Source of the DNA: Cyanobacteriota bacterium
GTDB lineage: Bacteria > Cyanobacteriota > Cyanobacteriia > SKYG9
Length of the DNA stretch: 11,249 nucleotides
Direction: 5' to 3'
Assembly: GCA_025054735.1 (NCBI GenBank)
Contig: JANWZG010000081.1
Coordinates: forward strand, 1-11,249
The notes beneath the pieces were generated by a model that ran no database searches, had not been told where the DNA came from, and was given only the letters and a program-made list of their open reading frames with translations. The first letter of the stretch is position 1. Each line of letters begins with the position of its first letter. Of the stretch, positions 6,691 to 11,249 are shown piece after piece. A program made the position numbers and the translations under genes.

Positions 6691-7362
6691 ATGAAACTGT
6701 TGCTAGTTGAAGATGATCCGGTTGTTGCTGATATTTTGACTGAAGCCTTGACAGCGCAGCATTGGGTAGTTGAATGCACTGATGACGGCAATACTGGACT
6801 CACCCTTGCCAGCAGCCATGAGTATGACTTAATTGTGCTAGATATCGGGCTACCTAATATGGACGGCTTGACGATCTGTAAGCAACTTCGGAGCAGGGGT
6901 TATCAAAATCCCATTCTCTTTTTGACGGGTGAAACCAGTAATGATGCTCAAGTGACTGGACTTAATGCTGGTGCTGATGACTACGTGACAAAGCCGTTCG
7001 ATTTGCAGGTGTTTTTGGCAAGAGTGCGGGCAGTCACGCGCAAGGGAAAAGCCGCAGCTAGCGTATTGACCTGGAGGATGCTTCAGCTTGACTCAGCAAG
7101 CGGTCAAGTGTTGTGTCACGGCAAGCCAGTGCACCTGACGGCAAAGGAATATGGCTTGTTGGAACTGTTTCTGCTGAATCCTAACCGCATCTACAGTCGG
7201 CGGGCAATTCTCGATCGCCTTTGGGACATAGCTGAAGCGCCCGGAGAAGAGACCGTTAGCACCCATATCAAGTGTATTCGTCAAAAGCTCAAGCTAGCTG
7301 GAGGCGATGATCCAATTGAAACTGTGCATGGTATGGGCTATCGATTGCGATTTCCTGGATAA
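6691..7362 (+). CDS. OmpR/PhoB-family response regulator
   Basis: A 223-aa DNA-binding two-component regulator, full length for the family. The receiver domain (1-120) has the acidic pocket E7/D8/D9, phospho-acceptor D51 (LIVLDIGLPNMDG), T79 (LFLTG) and K101 (YVTKPFD), so all catalytic residues are present. A winged-helix effector domain (about 125-222) shows the family pattern: LTAKEYGLLELFLLNPNRIYSR, the recognition-helix region VSTHIKCIRQKL, and the wing IETVHGMGYRLR. No histidine kinase is adjacent, so it is an orphan in this window. It is divergent from the zinc-ribbon gene across about 200 bases, and its stop is only 3 bases from the stop of the converging DUF177 gene. RpaA, RpaB, ManR and similar cyanobacterial regulators belong to this family; I cannot assign it to one. 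Confidence 0.95.
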   Translation: MKLLLVEDDPVVADILTEALTAQHWVVECTDDGNTGLTLASSHEYDLIVLDIGLPNMDGLTICKQLRSRGYQNPILFLTGETSNDAQVTGLNAGADDYVTKPFDLQVFLARVRAVTRKGKAAASVLTWRMLQLDSASGQVLCHGKPVHLTAKEYGLLELFLLNPNRIYSRRAILDRLWDIAEAPGEETVSTHIKCIRQKLKLAGGDDPIETVHGMGYRLRFPG

Positions 7363-7365
7363 ATG

Positions 7366-7884
7366 CTACGGTTGCAGGCGATCGCGAAGGGCAGCTAGTG
7401 ATGACCAGCGACGATCCGTTGGAGTGTGATCTTGACCATCGGAATCTGTGGAAGTCGTGGCTTGAATTCCGGGACAGGTGGCTGCACATAACTGCTGTAG
7501 GGGCAAGCTCAAACATAACTGTTCATATAGCCAGCCAGTGGGAGAAAAGTGACCTTGAGCCGGTAACGTCTCTACCAAATCTTCATAGTCAGAGTCTTCT
7601 GGTATCACATCAGTAGCATCAGAATGAGCAGTTTCTGTCAGCCAGATTAACTCAGAGGCAGTAGTTTGCAGCCGATGATTGTAGTTACGCAAACACCGAT
7701 CACAGGTGAGGGTGATAATAGCCTCTGCCTTGGCAGAGACATCCAAATAGTTACCGCAATGTCTAACAGTTACGGTGCCTTTGACTGGCGTTAAGGTTTG
7801 TAAGTCGGGTAAAAAGCCCTCAACCTGGATAGTTCTGGAGCGATCCCGATCGTTCAGCAGGTGAGGAATATGAATGGCATCCAT
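7366..7884 (-). CDS. DUF177 / YceD-family protein
   Basis: The 172-aa protein matches the DUF177 (YceD) layout: N-terminal beta strands (TIQVEGFLPDL), a central VSAKAEAIITLTCDRCLRNY with the first CxxC (C61, C64), an acidic middle (about 85-105), and the LSLPLQQLCAATCPGI block with a second cysteine pair (C133, C137) near the end. The four cysteines could bind zinc. In E. coli YceD is linked to 23S rRNA accumulation and lies before rpmF; in plants and cyanobacteria the family is also tied to rRNA maturation. Here it ends an rnpA-yidC-jag cluster, 8 bases after the jag stop and probably translationally coupled, since no Shine-Dalgarno is evident. Its stop faces that of the response regulator with 3 bases between. 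Confidence 0.85.
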   Translation of the reverse strand: MDAIHIPHLLNDRDRSRTIQVEGFLPDLQTLTPVKGTVTVRHCGNYLDVSAKAEAIITLTCDRCLRNYNHRLQTTASELIWLTETAHSDATDVIPEDSDYEDLVETLPAQGHFSPTGWLYEQLCLSLPLQQLCAATCPGIQATTSTDSDGQDHTPTDRRWSSLAALRDRLQP

Positions 7885-7892
7885 AGGGGATA

Positions 7893-8423
7893 TTAACTCG
7901 ATGAGCGTTGACGAACCACCAGCCGCCGATCGGGTTCTACCCCCCGGCTTTCAGTGGCTAGATCAGGACAAGTTTGCAAATAAGTATGAATCCAACGTCG
8001 CTCAGCCGACGATAATGCTGGAATTTCGTATTCCTTACCCGTTTGCCGTACTTCGGCAACTGCTTGCTCTGCAATAGCTCGCAGTTCTACCTGTCGCTGA
8101 GCACGGTAACCAGCTAGCTCCACGGTGTAGGCCTGTTGATGATCTTGGCTTTGGTGCAGATTCAGGATTGTGTTGCCTAAATACTGAATAGCGTCTAAAA
8201 CTGCTCCATCTCCACTCAGCAGCACTGCCACTTGGTCGGGATGCAATGTTGTGTGATCAATGGTTAACCACCAGTCTTGACGAATATTACCACCAACCTG
8301 ATCTGTACCCTCCAAGGCTCCTATGCTGTTGCGTTCAGCGTGAACGGAGGCTGGCAACCCTGCAAGTCGTAGCAGTGTCGTTAGCCATGTTACACCTCGC
8401 TCTATTACTGCTTCTTCGGTCAT
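7893..8423 (-). CDS. Jag/KhpB-like RNA-binding protein (KH and R3H domains)
   Basis: A 176-aa cytoplasmic RNA-binding protein. Residues about 50-105 resemble a KH domain with GDGAVLDAIQYLGNTILN (71-88) at the place of the GxxG loop, and residues about 110-173 are an R3H domain with LSSAERRWIHTYL (138-149) and TESRGVEPDRRLVV (157-170). Jag/KhpB (EloR) proteins are usually encoded right after yidC, as here, and affect RNA and envelope functions in Firmicutes. The short N-terminal Jag_N domain of Firmicutes proteins is absent. The open frame extends upstream to 8627 inside yidC, but those residues are a basic out-of-frame reading of the yidC end. The true start is ATG 8423 (AAGGA seven bases upstream) or the adjacent ATG 8426. 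It lies 55 bases after yidC and 8 bases before the DUF177 gene. Confidence 0.88.
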   Translation of the reverse strand: MTEEAVIERGVTWLTTLLRLAGLPASVHAERNSIGALEGTDQVGGNIRQDWWLTIDHTTLHPDQVAVLLSGDGAVLDAIQYLGNTILNLHQSQDHQQAYTVELAGYRAQRQVELRAIAEQAVAEVRQTGKEYEIPALSSAERRWIHTYLQTCPDLATESRGVEPDRRLVVRQRSSS

Positions 8424-8478
8424 CATGACATCCTTCTTCTGAAGAGAGCAATCCCAGTGCTGGCAGCAATCAACCAAG

Positions 8479-9687
8479 CTATGCCTTCTTTTTCGACGAT
8501 CGACCAGGCTCAAATGGCAGGGCAGAACGACCACCCGTAGTCGTAGTCTTAGACGACCCCGTATTCGTAGCCTTCGGCGATGATGAGGTTGCCTCCACGT
8601 TAATCGTCGTTGCAGCCGCCTGGGCATCTACAATCTTCTGCAAATTTTCTGGCAATGGCTCCCTCAAGAGCAAAAAGGTTTGCCCCGTTTGGAAGATGTT
8701 AGCAATGAGCATATACATCAACACACCGGCAGGTAACGGGAAAAACAAGAACATGCCAGAAAACAGCACAGGTGTAATCTTGTTAACCGTATCCTGTTGA
8801 GGATTATCGGATGAGCTACCCTGACCAGTCAGCAACTGGTTGATGTACAAGCTGATGCCGAAGCCCAGGATCATCACAACTACATCCCAGTGAATTGTGC
8901 CATCTGGATCAAAGGCCCCAACTCGCCCCAGGGCCTCGATAAACAAAAAGCCTTTATTAGCTGCAAGCCCAGGAATCTTACCTTGGAGAGTAGCTTCACC
9001 GGGAGCGATCGCCGTGATCGTGCCATCTTCGGTGACACTTACAACGCCTTCACCCTTAGTCACCGTCCATTGAGGAGTTAGCTCAGGGTTAGGATATGCT
9101 TGCAACAAATCACTCAGGGGCTTACCCTCTACGGTCTGAAACAAGACCTTGCTTTGTTCACCAACCGCTAGCTTTGTGCCAGAGGGCATGACCGCAGAAA
9201 CTGGTGGATGGACGCCGACTGACAAATAGATATTCTGGGGAGGTGTGGCAAAAGCTTGGGGCACTATCTGCTCCATCTGCTCCTTGGGCAAAACTTGGAC
9301 ATTCACGTTGTAGCTGACATCAGCAAAGGGTGATCCCCGCAAGGTCGCAAACAGGGCAAACAAAACTGGCATCTGTAGCAAGATAGGCAAGCAACCCGAC
9401 AGCGGATTACCAAATTCCTGAAATAGCTTGCTCAACTCTTCTTGCTGCTTAGCTGGATTATCCTTATATTTTCTCTGAATCTCTTCCTGGCGTTGCTTCA
9501 TAACAGGCTGCGCCACTTTCATCCGGCGCATACTGCGAATAGAACCAGCACTCAGAGGATAGACAGCAAGGCGCACTACCAGCGTTAGCGCGACGATCGC
9601 CAACCCGTAACTAGGCACAACCCCGTAGAAAAAATCCAGGATTGGCAACATGACATTGCTCGAAAGGAAGCTAACTCCAAAATCCAT
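8479..9687 (-). CDS. yidC: Membrane protein insertase YidC/Oxa1/Alb3
   Basis: Inserts proteins into the plasma and thylakoid membranes, with or without SecYEG. The 402-aa protein lacks the large N-terminal periplasmic domain of proteobacterial YidC and starts directly with TM1 (about 13-45), which contains the conserved groove arginine R39 (LVVRLAVYPL). A cytosolic hairpin follows (50-95, MRRMKVAQPVMKQRQEEIQRKY), then TM2 (97-116), TM3 (267-286), TM4 (305-322) and TM5 (322-340; LPAGVLMYMLIANIFQTGQTF). Between TM2 and TM3 is a loop of about 150 residues whose second half resembles a bacterial Ig-like strand pattern (VSVTEDGTITAIAPGEATL, 217-234). The C-terminus (355-402) is Thr/Ser-rich and ends in a lysine cluster, as expected for ribosome contact. 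The start ATG has AGGA close upstream. It sits 90 bases after the PH gene in the rpmH cluster. Confidence 0.97.
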   Translation of the reverse strand: MDFGVSFLSSNVMLPILDFFYGVVPSYGLAIVALTLVVRLAVYPLSAGSIRSMRRMKVAQPVMKQRQEEIQRKYKDNPAKQQEELSKLFQEFGNPLSGCLPILLQMPVLFALFATLRGSPFADVSYNVNVQVLPKEQMEQIVPQAFATPPQNIYLSVGVHPPVSAVMPSGTKLAVGEQSKVLFQTVEGKPLSDLLQAYPNPELTPQWTVTKGEGVVSVTEDGTITAIAPGEATLQGKIPGLAANKGFLFIEALGRVGAFDPDGTIHWDVVVMILGFGISLYINQLLTGQGSSSDNPQQDTVNKITPVLFSGMFLFFPLPAGVLMYMLIANIFQTGQTFLLLREPLPENLQKIVDAQAAATTINVEATSSSPKATNTGSSKTTTTGGRSALPFEPGRSSKKKA

Positions 9688-9777
9688 GCGTCCTAAACCA
9701 CCGTAGGGGTTACTGAAATTGTCTTACTCAACTGTACTGAAAAGTAACACGTCTTGACAGCTAAATTTTGTCAGCCA

Positions 9778-10173
9778 CTAACTAGTTGCGCTAGCTGCTG
9801 TTGCTTTCTTAGCCTTATCGGCCACGCGCTGCTCAATATAGGCTACAACCTCACGGAAATTAGGCACAGAGCGCATTTCCAACTGATTGCCATTTTTGAG
9901 GGTAATCACCATATCACCCCACGCTCCCCAACCACGAGGTACTGACTTGATGGTAACTATCTCTGAGTAAACAACATCAGAGCGACTGCGCCCAAGCCAA
10001 CCACCTGTTACCGACACTCGACGATTGGTAATGCGGTAACGCAGCCACAACGCCCGGACGATGGCTCCTACTGTGAAGGGAATCAGGATCAGGGTAAAGC
10101 CAGCAAGAATGCCTAAAATTAAATCGCCAACATGGGGACCACCGTCGTAATAAACCTCTTCACGAATGCCCAT
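9778..10173 (-). CDS. PH-domain membrane protein (bacterial PH, YdbS/YdbT-like)
   Basis: A 131-aa protein. A short polar start (MGIREEVYYDGGPHVGD) is followed by a hydrophobic stretch at about 16-44 (LILGILAGFTLILIPFTVGAIV), enough for one long or two short membrane segments, and then RYRITNRRVSVTGGWLGRSRSDVVYSEIVTIKSVPRGW, the strand pattern of bacterial PH domains (bPH_2). It ends with NFREVVAYIEQRVADKAKK. In cyanobacteria such a gene commonly lies between rnpA and yidC, as here. The ATG at 10173 is inside the end of rnpA (14-base overlap), indicating coupling; AGGTG lies a few bases upstream. The function is unknown; lipid or protein binding at the membrane is plausible. Confidence 0.85.
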   Translation of the reverse strand: MGIREEVYYDGGPHVGDLILGILAGFTLILIPFTVGAIVRALWLRYRITNRRVSVTGGWLGRSRSDVVYSEIVTIKSVPRGWGAWGDMVITLKNGNQLEMRSVPNFREVVAYIEQRVADKAKKATAASATS

Positions 10174-10603
10174 ATAACACCTGACTATCTGTTAACAATT
10201 GCTTTAATTGTTGCAGAATTTCTTGATAATTACATTGAATTAGTCCAGGACGAGCAATAACTACCACCTTCCAGGATGGTGCCATCTGGGGCAGCAACTC
10301 CCGGATTGCCGCTTGAATGCGTCGTCGAATGCGATTTCTAACGACGGCTCGCTTACTGACCTTGAGACTGACTACAACACCAATCTGAGTTGGTTGAATT
10401 GTGGTATGCACACCTGTGCTAACACTACGATCGCATACGTCCGGATGGGAATCGCTGGTCTGAGAATCACCCGCAGGGATGTGAACACTACTTACATGTA
10501 ATGCTCGGAGCGTTAAGTGCTCAGTTGATCGGCGTACTCCATGATTATAAACCTGGTTAAAGTCCCGCCGATTTCGGAGTCGATGAACTCTGGGCAACCC
10601 CAT
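10160..10603 (-). CDS. rnpA: Ribonuclease P protein component
   Basis: Protein subunit of RNase P, which with the catalytic RNA removes 5' leaders from tRNA precursors. The 147-aa sequence opens with the family start RVHRLRNRRDFNQVYNHG and carries the RNR signature KRAVVRNRIRRRIQAAIREL (84-103). Bacterial RnpA is usually about 110-125 aa. The excess lies in a Ser/Thr/His-rich insert of about 35 residues (roughly 37-72) between the strands TLRALHVSS and IGVVVSLKVSKRAVV. The frame is uninterrupted across the insert, so this is expansion and not decay. It starts 8 bases after the rpmH stop and overlaps the next gene by 14 bases. An alternative ATG at 10607 is out of frame. Confidence 0.95.
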   Translation of the reverse strand: MGLPRVHRLRNRRDFNQVYNHGVRRSTEHLTLRALHVSSVHIPAGDSQTSDSHPDVCDRSVSTGVHTTIQPTQIGVVVSLKVSKRAVVRNRIRRRIQAAIRELLPQMAPSWKVVVIARPGLIQCNYQEILQQLKQLLTDSQVLYGHS

Positions 10604-10611
10604 TCATTGCC

Positions 10612-10749
10612 CTACACGGCCAACCGTGCACGCCCTTTAGCTCGCCGCGCTTTGATTACTCGCTGTCCATTCTTGGTACGCATCCGCACGCGAAACCCAG
10701 AAACCCGCTTACGCTTACGGTTAGTGCCATGTAGTGTTCGTTGCGTCAT
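10612..10749 (-). CDS. rpmH: 50S ribosomal protein L34 (bL34)
   Basis: A 45-aa very basic protein: MTQRTLHGTNRKRKRVSGFR, then VRMRTKNGQRVIKARRAKGR and ARLAV. This is the classic L34 pattern (RTLxGTxRKRKRxSGFRxRMxTxxGRxVIxxRRxKGR). It is a large-subunit component involved in ribosome assembly. It heads the rnpA cluster, as in most bacteria, although dnaA, which often lies beside it, is not in the window. The ATG at 10749 follows a purine-rich AAAGGGTAAAGAG; no long Shine-Dalgarno is present. Confidence 0.97.
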   Translation of the reverse strand: MTQRTLHGTNRKRKRVSGFRVRMRTKNGQRVIKARRAKGRARLAV

Positions 10750-10855
10750 AGCTCTTTACCCTTTCTACCAGGAAAAACTCAAGCAAACCTTAAAAGTCAC
10801 AATCGTTAATGCTATCACAATTACACCTTGGTTAGAACCAGCCGTTGGGGGGGGT

Positions 10856-10884
10856 ATTAATCCTCTTTCAGTCCTTTTTGTCAA
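10856..10884 (-). promoter_or_regulatory. Candidate sigma70-type promoter for the rpmH cluster
   Basis: On the minus strand, a perfect TTGACA (10879-10884) is followed after 17 bases by ATTAAT (10856-10861, 4/6 match to TATAAT). Transcription would start near 10849, at or beside the run of eight C on this strand, leaving a leader of about 100 bases before rpmH. It is the best -35/-10 pair I found in the window. Confidence 0.5.
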
Positions 10885-10994
10885 ACAATGTCAGCTTGGG
10901 GGCGATGTCAACGCTCAGGCACATTGTGAACTTAGATATATGGAGACGATCGTACGCTATTACAATTTGTAAAGGTGCCCGTGAAGCGCAGGTT

Positions 10995-11029
10995 GTGGCA
11001 AGTGATTGCACCCTGTAGACATTTGCCAC
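10995..11029. promoter_or_regulatory. Inverted repeat upstream of the DUF4079-like gene
   Basis: GTGGCAA (10995-11001) and TTGCCAC (11023-11029) form perfect 7-base arms with a 21-base spacer. The element lies 65-99 bases before the start at 11094. There is no T-run, so a regulator site or leader hairpin is more likely than a terminator. With seven-base arms, chance is possible. Confidence 0.3.
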
Positions 11030-11093
11030 GGATAGAGCTTTGATTGGCGCAGATAGCACTGAGTTTAGTAGTTGTAACCCCTGGAGAGAGAAG

Positions 11094-11249
11094 ATGGATA
11101 TGAGTACACAGTTGAGTACGTTGAGTACACAGTTAAGCGAATTGCTGGAGCCGATCGCCGCTTGGTTTCGAGGGATGAACATTCCTGAACCCATTACCCA
11201 TTGGGGACACCCTGCCATGATGGCAACGGTGATTTTTATCATGGGTGGA
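11094..11249 (+). CDS. DUF4079-like membrane protein, N-terminal part only
   Basis: The first 52 codons of a gene cut by the right edge. After a repetitive start (MDMSTQLSTLSTQLSELLEP) comes AAWFRGMNIPEPITHWGHPA and the beginning of a hydrophobic segment (MMATVIFIMGG). The IPEP...HWGHPAMM stretch recalls the start of cyanobacterial DUF4079 integral membrane proteins of unknown function, possibly haem- or redox-linked by relation to cytochrome b561-like proteins; that link is a guess. GGAG at 11083-11086 lies seven bases before ATG 11094, favouring it over ATG 11100. Confidence 0.7.
   Translation, partial: MDMSTQLSTLSTQLSELLEPIAAWFRGMNIPEPITHWGHPAMMATVIFIMGG
11101..11134 (+). repeat. 21-base direct repeat in the start of the DUF4079-like gene
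   Basis: TGAGTACACAGTT occurs at 11101-11113 and 11122-11134. The 21-base period equals seven codons, so the protein reads STQLSTL then STQLSEL, a duplicated heptad. Slippage within the reading frame is the simple explanation. Confidence 0.75.

Larger units (their letters stand above)
10750..11093. other. Divergent non-coding region between rpmH and the DUF4079-like gene
   Basis: These 344 bases separate rpmH (minus) from a plus-strand gene starting at 11094. They hold the rpmH promoter candidate (10856-10884), a run of eight G at 10847-10854 and an inverted repeat at 10995-11029. Two open frames cross it (10541-10972 plus and 10868-11242 minus), but both also run over real genes in antisense and have no family resemblance. 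I see no tRNA. Confidence 0.6.

Noticed and set aside
8424..8627. Upstream extension of the jag frame into yidC
   Set aside because: The added residues are an arginine-rich out-of-frame reading of the yidC end; a start with a good ribosome binding site is available at 8423.
9755..9773. TGACA / TGTCA inverted repeat between the PH gene and yidC
   Set aside because: The arms are only five bases, no T-run follows, and promoter hexamers nearby are poor; it is not distinguishable from chance.
10541..10972. Plus-strand open frame of 143 codons
   Set aside because: It runs antisense through rpmH and the start of rnpA and shows no family pattern; rpmH on the other strand is unmistakable.
10868..11242. 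Minus-strand open frame of 124 codons
   Set aside because: It overlaps the DUF4079-like start in antisense and has a low-complexity, repeat-derived composition (NSLNCVLNVLNCVL).
1..11249. CRISPR array, transposon, prophage, toxin-antitoxin or defence genes
   Set aside because: No repeat-spacer series, transposase, integrase or recognisable defence domain is present; the genes are mostly housekeeping.

Overview
The window looks like a cyanobacterial chromosome segment. The palindrome GCGATCGC (HIP1), typical of many cyanobacterial genomes, occurs four times in 11.2 kb (1602-1609, 3444-3451, 7378-7385, 9005-9012), where random sequence would give well under one. The gene families agree: a plant-type 2Fe-2S ferredoxin, a YidC with the long loop I recall from cyanobacterial homologues, a cyanobacterial-type small zinc-ribbon protein, and a DUF4079-like membrane protein at the right edge. 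All assignments come from reading the translations; no database search was run.

Left part (1-3350, minus strand): the first 513 codons of a bifunctional aldehyde/alcohol dehydrogenase (adhE) run off the left edge. It is preceded by a 419-base non-coding gap with an inverted repeat close to the gene. Upstream of the gap lies an rpsB-ferredoxin pair, with 30 bases between the genes. rpsB has a long acidic C-terminal tail, and its leader can fold into a nested hairpin with a perfect 10-base-pair outer stem.

Middle (3351-7362): a plus-strand run reads 6-phosphogluconolactonase (pgl), a zinc-ribbon/FHA protein and an ABC-2 type permease, probably one operon. Two small minus-strand genes of unknown role follow (135 and 67 aa). 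An OmpR/PhoB-type response regulator (plus strand) has no kinase beside it and ends 3 bases from the convergent next cluster.

Right part (7366-10749, minus strand): the cluster rpmH - rnpA - PH-domain membrane protein - yidC - jag/khpB-like - DUF177 (YceD-like). It links ribosomal protein L34, RNase P protein, membrane-protein insertion and RNA-binding or rRNA-related factors. A sigma70-like promoter with a perfect TTGACA lies upstream of rpmH. A divergent DUF4079-like gene starts at 11094 and is cut by the right edge.

Overall this is mostly housekeeping sequence. I found no CRISPR array, transposon, tRNA, rRNA or recognisable defence system. The points most worth a second look are the rpsB leader structure, the Ig-like insert in YidC, the expanded RnpA, the FHA/ABC operon without its ATPase, and the paired repeats upstream of the response regulator.
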